From NCBI RefSeq assembly GCF_932526225.1, contig NC_064044.1:11858084-11918083 (forward strand): a DNA stretch of 60,000 nt, written 5' to 3'. Below are positions 11,501 through 21,188 of this stretch, one piece after another; positions within the stretch are counted from its first letter, which is position 1, and the number at the start of each line of letters is the position of its first letter. The translations under genes were made by a program, and so were the position numbers. A model generated the notes under the pieces. That model saw only the letters and a program-made list of their open reading frames with translations, ran no database searches and was not told the origin of the DNA. The DNA is from Nematostella vectensis (taxonomy: Eukaryota; Cnidaria; Anthozoa; Actiniaria; Edwardsiidae).

Positions 11501-14500
11501 AGCGCGCGCGATTTGCCACCAAAATGTCACGTGACTGTTTGCAGCAAATCTATTGGGCGCCAAGCATGTAAGCATTTATAGTCAATTTCTCCTTGACGTC
11601 GCTCTCGTCATTGCTTGTGGGAGACGGTCTTAAGGTTTAAGTTGTATTTATGTTTGTCTCTCGCAGGGTATTCTTGGATCGGGATTCGCACTTAAAGTGA
11701 CGCAACAGCAAAGACAGAAACATTTTCACAGGCGCAGAAGGCCAGCGGCTATACTCTTACAGGTAAGCGTGCGCGTTTCTTGTTTTCTTACTTTCATTGA
11801 CTGTCGATTTAGCAGTCGATAACGCCAGACCTCTGTAACTCTTTTGCCAACTGGATCCAAAATAACTTATCTCCTTTTGTTTTAAATACCCCATTTACTA
11901 TAATCCCAAAAGACAGCCCTGCGGCTAGGACGAGAAAAACGTCGCTAACAAAGACACTTTGATCTTTCGTCTAGTCTTACTGGCGGATGTATTGCGCTGA
12001 TATCAACTCCAAGTCCGTGGCCACTTGGTTACCTCATATTTATTACCATAAACCCACGGTGAACTCAATACCGTCCGGCGCCGACAAACCCTTCTCTTCT
12101 ATAGGCGTAGAAAGGTAAGAAGCCGCCCTCACTCCATATCCGTCCATCTGTCCGTCTGTCCGTCCATCTGTCTGTCCGTCTGTCTGTCTGTCCGTCTGTC
12201 TGTGTGTTTTATTGTTAACTTGGGTTTTCTAAGGGTCGCCTAATGTCTCGATTGCGTCGACATGACGGAAAAACCTGGAAATGCGCAATTCGAGATAGAG
12301 AAAGAAGGCACAATCTCTTACAATGATTCTTAGGAATGATTTTCAAAACACAAATAACGCGAGACCGAAATGCACATACCGAGACTTCGGCTTTTTTAGA
12401 TATATATTTATTTTTACCATCACTGCACTATGTATGGGCTAAGGGAGAAAAAGCTCCAATTTTATTAACACTTTTCAAAGCCACCAAGTACTTAAAGAAA
12501 TGTTCCGCCTAATAAGAAGTCAAATGTGCATATTTGAAGCGTCATGTTATGCTTTTTCTACATGTCGATTGTGTAACTTTCTTTTGTCTGTCCGTCATTT
12601 CTTCCGTCCATTGGTCTGTCCAACTGTCAGGCGATCTGTCTGTCAGTTGATCGGTCTGTCGGTCGGTTCGTCTGTCTGTCCGCACGTCCGATTGTTTTTT
12701 GTATCGTTCTGTTCTTAGTCCGGTGGTGCAACCGCGTAAAGGCCGCAAGCTATCCGCCGTCTGGAAAAACAGAAACGAAGGCAAAACAAGTCGGAGCCAA
12801 TCCGCGGAGATCGCTCGAGTCGGCAAGCCTGATTCCTTGGAAAACTTCCGCAAGGGAAGTCTGGCAAGCACGCTTGACACTGGATTTTTTGGTTAGTAAA
12901 ACAAGCTAAGCGTGTTTATAGCTTTGATCGCTCTTAGGGTAGTGTGTAGCTTAGCGACAAGGCAAGGTTTCCAGAAGCAAGACACAAGCGCCCCCAAGCG
13001 TCCATGTCTTTGTCTGTGAATTTTTTATGATTATTTTTTTCTCGGTTCCCGTACCAAGACAGATGATCAAAGAAAGTGCTTGTTTGCAAAACACAGAGAG
13101 CGACTTGGGGCTAGGTTGCCCGCTAGACTTACACCTATTTCGCAAAAGGTTGTCAGTGCAAACGGCAAATGGTAATTGGCTAATGGGTACTAATTATTCG
13201 TAAAATTAGAGGTGTTAAATAAAGTCCAGCAATGTCAGAGCCAAGCATTGGTAACCTTTAATGGATAATTGTTTTGATTTATCCATATTCCTCGAGACGC
13301 ATGGTTACTTTCGGTCGTAGAACTGCCATTTGCCAATCGTTATTTGCACTGACAACCTTTATTATTGAAATAGGTGTATATCTTTCTAATGGAAATCCTG
13401 CAATTAATGAGGACCAAGACATAAAGTCACAGTCACGTGTATAGTAATGAACCAATAAGAGGCCAAGATTACGATCACATGTTCATTGTACATAAACCCT
13501 CTAACCATAATATGCGCATGCGCGTGATCAAAGTATGCGATGTTAACAGTTTGGTTTGTGCACTTTTATCACAACTTATCTTAATATTTAAAACAGCTAA
13601 CTAAGAGAAACAAAAAGTCATTCATGCCTTTAAAAAAAATGCTATTGAAAATGCTAAGATACGGTCAAAACTATATTGAAAGTCATTAACTGATTGAAAG
13701 TCATTAACGGTTCTTAAAGTCTGTACAACTTATAAGCATGAGGTCACATACTGTGTAATGGGCGCTATTTTTTTATTATTTCGTAACTGAGACTTATAAC
13801 ATTTTAATCTAAAAACGATACGCAGATCCGGCGCATAGTATTAGAGCTGATGGAACTGGATTTACATTTTCCCTTCAAGGCCATCATAGACCTATTTAAA
13901 TCGAGGTTGCACCCACGAGAACAATCGTATCGTAACTCGCAGTGGTTCGTGGGTAACGAATCCTGAATCCTGCTCTCTAAACGCCGTGGAACGTTTAGAG
14001 GTACATAAACAAGAATGCTAAACATTATAACGCCGTGTTTTTATTGATGCTCGTTTATTATTTTCCCCCATGAATCACTGCAAGTTACGACAAAGATTTC
14101 TCCTGTGAAGATTAGTGCATAAACACCCCCCCCCCTTATTTGAAATAGGTGTATTACCGTAAAAGCTCCCCCCTCTCCCTCCCTTTACCTCTATTATCCC
14201 CCCTCCCCCCTCTTCCCTTCCAAAAAAAAACGTTAACATAAAAAGATTTATCGAGTATCAGGGATTCTATTGCTTCTTTTACATGCGAAGAGACTAATTA
14301 TTTTGCCAGTATAAAAACAAGCGCTACACAGAGTTTTATAGCGTCAAAGAATGCCAAGCAACCTGCATGGACTACCGGTGCACGCATTCCAATAAGTTCG
14401 TTTAAATCCTCGCATCTTTCTGGGTTGCTTCGTTCTCGCATGCCCCGCATGTCTCAAAACACCTTAAAAATGGCGCCCGTTACCAGGCCTGCGACCGGAT

Positions 14501-17500
14501 GTGACGTAAACGTGTCTAAAGTTTGATAACTTATAAAAGTTCCAGGTGAAAACCTCCACTGTACTTTACTGTACACCAGAAAGTCCTTGGTCTCCAGTGG
14601 GCTTTTCACGTCTGGTAAGTCCGGGTTCGTCTGACACGCAATACCGATCCTAGGGCCCGTGCAAACAGTGCCAGTGAAACACGCAGACTCAACGATGCCG
14701 TGCTGATAGCATTAGGGCGACAGGAAGAAAATTGAATATTCTAAGAACCAAACGGTCTTTTTCTGCCGTCGCCGACGTAGTTGCTTAGAATAGGGGACTT
14801 GCGCTATGGGCTGCAAAATCGCGCGTTCAGGCTTTTAGAGGCAAAATAAATAAGAACAGAAAAAAAAAACTCATTTAGACTTACAAATAAAGCCAGAAAG
14901 TTTTTTTTCTATAAGGGTTTATTTTTATTTAAACATTTAATTTTTTCTTCAATCTTTGGCGAAACGGGAGCAGTCAATTCTGTGTTTAGTTTATTTGAAT
15001 TTGACACCCAAAAGATCCCTTAGCGCAAGTGTCACGGTTAAATCTTGTCATTTGCTTGCAGTCGTGGCGAGTCGGTGATCCACAGCTATTAAAAGAAATG
15101 AGTTCTAAAATAATGATTGCTTAACTATTAAATGTTAAACATCATAAAATATTTAAATGCATGCCTCAATCCTCTAACCGAAAATACATACTCTTGGAAT
15201 CAGCCCAGTTCCTGGTCTACCATTCGGGTATCCTGTGGTTGTGAGTGGCTGGGTCTAGGTTGACGTCACAGCGACCACAGGAATGCCAAAACCACCAAAG
15301 AAACAATTGAAACGCCTGGCCTTCGGCTTCCCGAGGGGTCATTCTCCTCTAACACTTAACATAATCATGAAGTGTTAAAATAAGAATTAATTGGAACTTA
15401 AGAAACCCATTTCTATAAAAAAAAACATAAAGGGAATTTAAAATGCAAACGATACGGACAATATCAGGCCTGGTTTAAGTGAAATCAACTATGGCCCTTT
15501 TTAAATCGCTGTATGCGTCGCCTTTTGTGTTTTAGATGAAGCAAATATTTCTACGTCTGAAGATGGCGAGCCTGCAATCTCGTAAGTGCGAAGAAGAAGA
15601 TCAGTTGTGGTAGTACGCGATGTGGTGGTTGAGGTGGTGGTGATAATAGTAATAATTGTAGTGGTGGTTATGTTGGTGGTGATAATAGTAATAATTGTAG
15701 TGGTGGTTATGTTGGTGGTGATAATAGTAATAATTGTAGTGGTGGTTATGTTGGTGGTGATAATAGTAATAATTGTAGTGGTGGTTATGTTGGTGGTGAT
15801 AATAGTAATAATTGTAGTGGTGGCTATGTTGGTGGTGATAATAGTAATAATTGTAGTGGTGGTTATGTTGGTGGTGATAATAGTAATAATTGTAGTGGTG
15901 GTTATGTTGGTGGTGATAATAGTAATAATTGTAGTGGTGGTTATGTTGGTGGTGATAATAGTAATAATTGTAGTGGTGGTTATGTTGGCGGTGATAATAG
16001 TAATAATTGTAGTGGTGGTTATGTTGGTGGTGATAATAGTAATAATTGTAGTGGTGGTTATGTTGGTGGTGATAATGGTAATAATTGTAGTGGTGGTTAT
16101 GTTGGTGGTGATAATAGTAATAATTGTAGTGGTGGTTATGTTGGTGGTGATAATAGTAATAATTGTAGTGGTGGTTGTTGTGATGATGATGTTAATAATA
16201 GTAGTGGTGGTTGTTGTGATGATGATGTTAATAATAATAATAGTAGTGGTGGTTGTTGTGATGATGATGTTAAAAATAGTAGTGGTGGTTGTTGTGATGA
16301 TGATGTTAATAATAGTAGTGGTGGTTGTTGTGATGATGATGTTAATAATAGTAGTGGTGGTTGTTGTGATGATGATGTTAATAATAGTAGTGGTGGTTGT
16401 TGTGATGATGATGTTAATAATAGTAGTGGTGGTTGTTGTGATGATGATGTTAATAATAGTAGTGGTGGTTGTTGTGATGATGATGTTAATAATTGTAGTG
16501 GTGGTTGTTGTGATGATGATGTTAATAATAGTAGTGGGAGTTGTGATGATGATGTTAATAATAGTAGTGGTTGTTGTTGTGATGATGATGTTAAAAATAG
16601 TAGTGGTGGTTGTTGTGATGATGACGTTAATAATAGTAGTGGTGGTTGTTGTGATGATGATGTTAATAATAGTAGTGGTGGTTGTTGTGATGATGATGTT
16701 AATAATAGTAGTGGTGGTTGTTGTGATGATGATGTTAATAATAATAATAGTAGTGGTGGTTGTTTTGATGATGATGTTAATAATAGTAGTGGGAGTTGTG
16801 ATGATGATGTTAATATAGGTCGTGGTGATGGTGACGGTAATAATGGTAGTGATGATCGTAGTAATAATAGTGGTCGTGGTGATGGTGACGGTAATAATGG
16901 TAGTGATGATCGTAGTAATAATAGTGGTGGTGGTGATGGTGACGGTAATAATAGTAGTGGTGATAGTTGTAATAATAGTGGTCGTGGTGATGGTGGTTAT
17001 GACAGTGAAGATGACTAATAATCTTGATGTTGATGATGATAACAATTATTCACATTTGGTGATAACGCTATAACTCTTTTTACAGGCTCAGCAATGCCCA
17101 GAAGCATGCAATTCGTTTAATTCGACTTTTAAAGCTGAAAGTAGCGGTTCGAAAATTCAAGGTAAAATAAATACATGCTTCTGGAGGGCCTGGTTCGAGC
17201 CCAGGTCATGGCCAACTTTTTCCACAGGTGTAAAAACATGAGTCAGGTGTAAAAGCGTGAGTCAGTACTTCATGTTAGACACCATAGTCAGTACTTCATG
17301 TAGAGTTAGTTTCAGGGAGATGTTAGTGCCAGTTCATGGGTTCTTACAAGAAGTATTAGCTTCCATATGACTGCAGATTTATTTGACCCATGACTCGCGC
17401 TCCGTACGTTTCCACAGGAAGCCCGCCGGCCTTACGATGTGAAGGACGTCATTGAGCAGTACTCGACCGGTCACGTGGAAATGCTGGCGCGGATGCGAAG

Positions 17501-20500
17501 CCTACAGCAGAGGTGGGTATGAGAGTTTTACCGCCATTGTTATCATTCCATGCCAGTATCATAACAGTATCATCACCGTGTGATGATGTCATCGCCTAAT
17601 GACGTCATCAAAATTAAGGTTTTCATAAACAATTATGCCATGCCTAGATTCATTCCATTTTACAAATGTTTGGCGGATTTATAGCGTCTGGAAGCGTTCC
17701 TAGCAACGCCCTCAAAGATATGTCCCAATACCCTTAACAAAATTTTATATAAGTTCTAATTTGTTGCTTCTTCATCATTAGCATTAGCAGCAACATCACG
17801 TTATTATCATCACCAAATCGTTATAAAGTAGGCATTATCGTCGACAACATCATGAAATTATTACCATGTGTCTTCTGATTATGCCATTTTCCTTCTCATC
17901 ACATTATTTTCATCAATCAATGATTACTATTTTTATTTCCAGTCTTCTATGTAACTGCTATTATTATCCTGTAAAATTCTTTTAAATACCCTTTAGACTC
18001 CTAAAAAACTCCTATTGATTCCATTTTTTTTATTAATCTCCACTTAATTCATAGTAACCTATTGAACTTCCATTTATTTTCTATCAAAAATCTACTTTTT
18101 CACGTTTTTTTCAGAGTTGAGAAGCTTCCAGGGACGAGAGAGGGTGAGTATTGCCGAAACGTGGTCAGAGTCATCATGCTTTAAAAACGTCACCGTTTTT
18201 AATCATTTTGGGAGGGTGGGAAATCCGAAAAAGTGGACCGAAGTTTTTTTTTTTTTTTTTTTTTTTTTTTGGGGGGGGGGGGGGGGGGATGGGGGGAGGG
18301 CGTGGGTTTTCTGATTAAAATCTGACCACCCCCAGAAAGAACAAAAAGTATTTTTTTATGCCATTGAAGTATCTCCATGGGACGTTTATTGTCGGATTTG
18401 GCTACAAAAAAGTTAGAATAATGACATACCAGATTGATCTAGAATGTCTTTTTTTTTCTCTAATTCGCTTATGCGTTAAAGTTTTGTCTACAAATAGCAC
18501 GTCTATTGCGAACCAGGAGTCGACTTTCCGCCGTTGTGGGGGTGCAAACGCATTTTCCCCCACCCCACCCCCACCCTTCCCTAGCTATGGGCCTGTAACA
18601 CTAGTATCATTGTCACTTTTATTAATATCTTTGTTATCTTTAGGCGACGATGATTTATCCAAATCCGACGTTATTAATCGACTGGTGAAAGTAGAACAGC
18701 AGGTACGAGACACGCGTCACGCGTCACGCACACCTTGTATGTCATTGGTATTTCATTCAGAATTTGAAGACAAATCTTGTAACGAAATCTCGAAATTACA
18801 ATCTTAAAAAGCTCATTTACCAAGTTAAGGTAATTCCCTTTAAATAGTTCTACAACCCAGAATTTTTTAAAACTTAGCATAAACAATATTGAAGTTAAGG
18901 GCTTTCAAAAAATGTAATAAAAAAACGGGGGGTACCGGCCTCGTTTTCACAACAAGGGGCGCGTTTTTACTGATCGCGCAAGGAAAAAATCCCAACTTTT
19001 AGTTTTCAAAAAGAGTGCCTATAGGCTTGAGAAAATTAAGTTCTGTTTGTCGAGCTGCCAAAATCCGATCTCCTAAACAATAACCCGTAGTAGCTAAAGT
19101 TCAAAACAAATCACATTTCGATCGCACTAAAAGACATTGTTTTCGCCACTATTCATACGGTAAAAAGCGCCATTTTGAGAGAAATAACAAAACTTCTACA
19201 ACCCAACTTTTTTTTTCTTTTTTCAGTATTTCATTTTTCCGTATATATTTAAATATTTGAGAATATTCAAGCGATTTTAAGTAAAAAACGCGCGCCTTTT
19301 GCTGTATTTTCTTGTACAACTGTGGCGCGCTCGCGCACTTAATACCGGAAAATTCGAAAAAACAACGCGCGCCACTATGCGCAGAAGGGGTGCGCAGTGC
19401 AATTCAAGGGAATTACCTTAAACCAAAATACTAGATAGATATGTATCTATCTAGTATTGCAATAGCTTCCTTAAAACGGGCCCCGGAATCTGATGCTTTC
19501 TCATACTTGGTATGATGATAAAATGGCGGCTGATATAGACTCTCACGCGCTACCGTGGACACTTGACAGTTTTGTGAAGTAGGCCAATAAGGATGCGAGA
19601 AACATGCTATCTGATACGACGCACGTTACCGCGGCCACTTGACAGTTTTGTGTAGTAGGCCAATAAGGATGCGAGAAACATGCTATTTGATACGACGCAC
19701 GTTACCGCGGCCACTTGACAGTTTTGTGTAGTAAGCCAATAAGGATGCGAGAAATGTGCAGATTGACATGGAACTTCTCAGGCCGACCAGCCTTGATAGT
19801 ATCAGCGTACTTCAAAGCACCACGGAATCCACCTTCTTAAGAACCTCGCGTCAATCATCACTGTGGTTCTTGCATGTTCACTGGCTCACTTTGTCTTGCT
19901 GGCCCCGGTAGAGCGCGCCACAGGGAGCCCATTCAGTCGCGTACACAGGGTGCGCCCAATCCCCCCCCCCCTCCTGGCGGCCAAAAAGTGGGTCATTTCT
20001 TATTAAGGAATCTCAATACTCTGTTTTTTTTTCATATGATACCTATGACTGCGCACCTGCCTTCCTCATTCTGTTTTATGTCAGGTAACTGTGCTGGATC
20101 ACAAAGTTGACGTCATGCTGGGTCTACTTACCAAAATGGCGGCTCTTGAGGGGATAACCCAAGACTCGCACTTCAGCTACCCTCGCTCCCCTGGCCCCTC
20201 CCCTGGGGGAGGTTCTGCCTTCGGGGTACACCCGAAGGTCAAACGGACATTTTCCGACCCACAATCGGAAACCCGAACTGTTAATCCGATTTCAACAAAC
20301 GAGCTTCCGATGGTAATCGTCGGCGCCGATCCCTTATCGGACCTGCCCGAACGTTGCCGAAGTGATACATTCCCAGCACCGTCTGCCTCTAAGAACTCAG
20401 AATTCCCTGAATACTCGCAGTCGTTTCCCATACTGTGTTTACAGAAGGATTCGGAGTCATCTGGGGTGGTAAATCCTCTTTGTTCCTCGTCTCAAAGCAG

Positions 20501-21188
20501 CGATGACTCCCCCGGAGAGATGGACCATTTGATCGCTCCAGGGTCACCCCCTAAGTCGGTGTTTTCTCGGTCCCGTCCGGGGATACATGAAAGACAGTTA
20601 TCCGACGTCACTGAAGGAGACGAGAGTATTACGTCAGAGTCCCGGGAAAATGAGCTTCACCAGTCTCTTTCGGCCGAGCTGCACCTAGACGCGATAGGCG
20701 AGGACGAAAAAAGCGACAGCGAACCGAACAGTCCCACGGAGACGACCAGGTTAGGCGACTCCGAGACTCGGGGATCATTCGGAAGGCCTTCGGAGCGTTT
20801 TTCTGGAGACTTCGGAGAAACTTCGCAGAGACTTCCGGAAGATGTCACTGATCATATTCCGCTTGTATGGGAAAAACAGGACACTGATGTTCGGCGAAGG
20901 AGACGGTTTCCAAGCACAAAAACATCCAGTGAAAGCTCCTGTGGGACTTTAGTGGCAGATGGCTCGAAGGACCAATCTCTGGATTTAGTGCCTGGTCCAT
21001 TGGAGACCCCACCACAGGTGGGAGACAACATTCATGGGACATCATACCCTGAGGTGCCTGGTGCATCCCAGGATAAGGGTCTTATCGAAGAGGACCCAGT
21101 ATCGACCCTTGACGATTCTGTGACTTCCGCCGGAGACAGTAAAGCAAAACGAAGGCAGCTACAAAGAACCTCTCCTATAGAAGTTTAA
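2467..21188 (+). CDS. KCNQ: KCNQ (Kv7) voltage-gated potassium channel, 15 exons, first exon missing
   Basis: Pore-forming subunit of a tetrameric plasma-membrane M-type/IKs-type K+ channel. Exons: 2467-2557, 3086-3212, 3861-3930, 9336-9432, 10180-10305, 11115-11225, 11667-11762, 11975-12114, 12719-12891, 15536-15581, 17086-17161, 17418-17512, 18115-18143, 18644-18702, 20085-21188; every junction is GT-AG and phases agree throughout, giving about 812 residues to the stop. Visible in order: S1, S2 ending RLWSAGC, S3, S4 ([16 protein letters not shown]), S5, pore with TTIGYGDK, S6 with the FALPAG hinge, post-S6 QRQKHF (PIP2 region), helix A with an IQ-like motif (AAILLQSYWRMY), helix B and [14 protein letters not shown], a C-terminal coiled coil, and a 340-residue acidic Ser-rich tail. 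The first base of the first exon completes a codon begun in an unseen upstream exon, so the N-terminus lies left of the window or was not recognised. [14 protein letters not shown] and the A/B helices separate it from other Kv families. Confidence 0.95.
2723..2925 (+). repeat. Dispersed repeat shared with the adhesion GPCR intron
   Basis: Contains AAACCATACTGTACAAAAGA, then TTTTCTTAGCATTCGC and ATTTCAAAACAAAAA. All three recur in the same order and orientation at 49337-49487; the copy here has about 45 extra bases. Confidence 0.65.
3086..3212 (+). CDS. KCNQ: KCNQ exon: S2 and S2-S3 loop
   Basis: Starts [20 protein letters not shown] and continues to [13 protein letters not shown]. The S2 acidic residue and the [12 protein letters not shown] signature are diagnostic of KCNQ. 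Acceptor CTTCAAAG, donor GTGAGG; 127 nt, ends in phase 1. Confidence 0.93.
3861..3930 (+). CDS. KCNQ: KCNQ exon: S3
   Basis: Encodes [14 protein letters not shown] and the short S3-S4 loop STNGSSITV. Acceptor TTTCCATAG, donor GTAAGT; 70 nt, phase 1 to phase 2. The next intron is 5.4 kb and almost entirely minisatellite. Confidence 0.88.
4003..9267. repeat. Giant 42-bp minisatellite (about 125 copies)
   Basis: Unit begins ATGGGGGTAGGGGAGAGATG and continues GTGCTTCAGTACACCTTTTC CT, with recurrent 41-bp variants lacking one T. It fills almost the whole intron between the S3 and S4 exons. Blocks repeat at higher order; for example 4993-5415 and 5785-6207 are the same variant series 792 bp apart and it recurs near 8571-8880. 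Because 42 is divisible by 3, open frames run through both strands; these are artefacts. Confidence 0.98.
9336..9432 (+). CDS. KCNQ: KCNQ exon: S4 voltage sensor and S4-S5 linker
   Basis: Reads [17 protein letters not shown] then [15 protein letters not shown]. Arginines recur every third residue and the S4-S5 linker is strongly KCNQ-like. A proline (codon 9352-9354) sits where vertebrate KCNQ proteins have glutamine (Q3). Acceptor TTTTCTGCAG, donor GTGAAT; 97 nt. Confidence 0.94.
9844..9871. repeat. Short perfect hairpin
   Basis: TTCAGCATCAAG and CTTGATGCTGAA flank a 4-nt GAAT loop. Intronic; role unknown. Confidence 0.6.
10180..10305 (+). CDS. KCNQ: KCNQ exon: S5 and pore turret
   Basis: Encodes [37 protein letters not shown] and [15 protein letters not shown] closely matches the KCNQ S5 start and FWWGI begins the pore helix. 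Acceptor TGTGCGCAG, donor GTGAGT; 42 codons, phase 0 at both ends. Confidence 0.95.
10533..10689. repeat. 20-bp tandem array, about 8 copies
   Basis: Unit ACTTTTTTGTAACCAAACGA, with a few single-base variants, in the intron between the S5 and pore exons. Confidence 0.95.
11115..11225 (+). CDS. KCNQ: KCNQ exon: selectivity filter and S6
   Basis: Encodes [18 protein letters not shown] then [22 protein letters not shown] is the K+ selectivity filter; ALPA completed by G in the next exon is the S6 PAG gate hinge. Acceptor ATCTGCAG, donor GTAAGT; 37 codons, phase 0 at both ends. Confidence 0.97.
11667..11762 (+). CDS. KCNQ: KCNQ exon: end of S6, PIP2 region, start of helix A
   Basis: Encodes [20 protein letters not shown] and then [20 protein letters not shown] is nearly invariant in the family; the following basic cluster is the PIP2/calmodulin segment. 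Acceptor TCTCGCAG, donor GTAAGC; 32 codons. Confidence 0.96.
11975..12114 (+). CDS. KCNQ: KCNQ exon: helix A (IQ motif) and proximal linker
   Basis: Begins SYWRMYCAD, completing the IQ-like calmodulin site, then a less conserved A-B linker ending SSIGVE. Acceptor TTCGTCTAG, donor GTAAGA; 140 nt, ends in phase 2. Confidence 0.9.
12140..12210 (+). repeat. TCTG/TCCG tetranucleotide array, 5' side of intron
   Basis: Alternating TCTG and TCCG units start about 25 bp after the donor at 12115. Confidence 0.85.
12583..12710 (+). repeat. TCTG/TCCG-like degenerate array, 3' side of the same intron
   Basis: Degenerate CTGTCNGT units run up to the acceptor at 12718 and act as a pyrimidine-rich tract for the following exon. 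Confidence 0.75.
12719..12891 (+). CDS. KCNQ: KCNQ exon: A-B helix linker
   Basis: Basic, Ser-rich linker, for example [15 protein letters not shown] and [14 protein letters not shown], with several RxxS-type sites that might be phosphorylated (inference). Acceptor GTTCTTAG, donor GTTAGT; 173 nt, phase 2 to 1. The linker is divergent, so support comes mainly from the unbroken phase and splice sites. Confidence 0.82.
14505..14614 (+). promoter_or_regulatory. Candidate internal promoter with short 5' exon
   Basis: TGACGTAA (CRE-like) at about 14501-14508, a TATA box TATAAAAG at 14532-14539, and a strong donor CTG/GTAAGT with GTAAGT at 14615. Together these look like a promoter plus a 50-nt non-coding first exon that could splice to the exon at 15536, giving a C-terminal KCNQ isoform. 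No transcript evidence is available. Confidence 0.3.
15536..15581 (+). CDS. KCNQ: KCNQ small exon in A-B linker
   Basis: Encodes [16 protein letters not shown] across its junctions (46 nt, phase 1 to 2). Acceptor TGTGTTTTAG, donor GTAAGT. Acidic linker; short, but needed to keep the frame into helix B. Confidence 0.8.
15604..17000. repeat. Composite minisatellite of 39-, 36- and 54-bp units
   Basis: Three successive arrays built from GTn and AATn-like triplets: 39-bp units with GGTTATGTTGGTGGTGATAA to about 16170, 36-bp units with GGTTGTTGTGATGATGATGT to about 16815, then 54-bp units with GGTGATGGTGACGGTAATAA. All periods are multiples of 3, so long spurious frames occur. It lies in the intron before helix B. 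Confidence 0.97.
17086..17161 (+). CDS. KCNQ: KCNQ exon: helix B
   Basis: Encodes [20 protein letters not shown] then VRKFK, matching the calmodulin-binding B helix. 76 nt; acceptor TTTTTACAG, donor GTAAAA, lying just after a 1.4 kb minisatellite. Confidence 0.93.
17418..17512 (+). CDS. KCNQ: KCNQ exon: conserved [14 protein letters not shown] block
   Basis: Encodes [20 protein letters not shown] then [11 protein letters not shown], one of the most diagnostic KCNQ C-terminal segments (helix C). 95 nt; acceptor TTTCCACAG, donor GTGGGT. Confidence 0.97.
18115..18143 (+). CDS. KCNQ: KCNQ micro-exon
   Basis: A 29-nt exon encoding VEKLPGTRE between helix C and the coiled coil. Acceptor is a T-run plus CAG, donor GTGAGT. 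It is the only short exon here that joins phase 2 to phase 1. Confidence 0.82.
18205..18598 (+). repeat. Dispersed GGCCCGTA-type repeat, copy 2
   Basis: Shares AAATCCGAAAAAGTGGACC, GGGACGTTTATTGTCGGATT and the right end TATGGGCCTGTAA with copies near 2177 and 36744. Includes a long T-run followed by a G-run at about 18246-18290. Confidence 0.6.
18644..18702 (+). CDS. KCNQ: KCNQ exon: start of C-terminal coiled coil
   Basis: Encodes [20 protein letters not shown], the start of the helix D tetramerisation coiled coil. 59 nt; acceptor ATCTTTAG, donor GTACGA. Confidence 0.9.
18825..19421. mobile_element. 589-bp non-autonomous transposon flanked by TTAA
   Basis: Inverted ends GGTAATTCCCTT and AAGGGAATTACC are each flanked by TTAA (18825-18828 and 19418-19421). 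No transposase-like frame is visible. It sits in the last KCNQ intron. Confidence 0.65.
19427..19458. repeat. Perfect 15-bp hairpin
   Basis: AATACTAGATAGATA and its exact complement are separated by TG. It begins 6 bp outside the transposon ending at 19421. Confidence 0.8.
19557..19780. repeat. 76-bp tandem repeat, about 2.6 copies
   Basis: ACTTGACAGTTTTGTG begins at 19561, 19637 and 19713; units include CCAATAAGGATGCGAGAAA and TACGACGCACGTTACCGCGG. Confidence 0.9.
20085..21188 (+). CDS. KCNQ: KCNQ terminal exon: coiled coil and long acidic tail
   Basis: Starts [20 protein letters not shown], completing the heptad-repeat coiled coil, then runs about 340 residues rich in Ser, Asp, Glu and Pro to a TAA at 21186-21188. 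Many SP, SD and SE sites suggest a disordered, phosphorylatable tail (inference). Acceptor TTATGTCAG. It is GC-richer than its flanks, as coding sequence would be. Confidence 0.93.
   Translation, partial: VTVLDHKVDVMLGLLTKMAALEGITQDSHFSYPRSPGPSPGGGSAFGVHPKVKRTFSDPQSETRTVNPISTNELPMVIVGADPLSDLPERCRSDTFPAPSASKNSEFPEYSQSFPILCLQKDSESSGVVNPLCSSSQSSDDSPGEMDHLIAPGSPPKSVFSRSRPGIHERQLSDVTEGDESITSESRENELHQSLSAELHLDAIGEDEKSDSEPNSPTETTRLGDSETRGSFGRPSERFSGDFGETSQRLPEDVTDHIPLVWEKQDTDVRRRRRFPSTKTSSESSCGTLVADGSKDQSLDLVPGPLETPPQVGDNIHGTSYPEVPGASQDKGLIEEDPVSTLDDSVTSAGDSKAKRRQLQRTSPIEV

Noticed and set aside
15501-17073. 514- and 410-codon frames of Ile/Thr/Val repeats
   Set aside because: Same artefact from 39/36/54-bp repeats within an intron between confirmed KCNQ exons.
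17185-17215. T-arm-like GGTTCGAGCCC motif as a possible tRNA
   Set aside because: No A box, acceptor or anticodon stem around it, and it abuts a KCNQ exon; kept only as a possible SINE relic.
20177-21066. Antisense frames over the KCNQ terminal exon
   Set aside because: Shadows of the coding strand; the sense frame has the coiled coil and a consistent phase.
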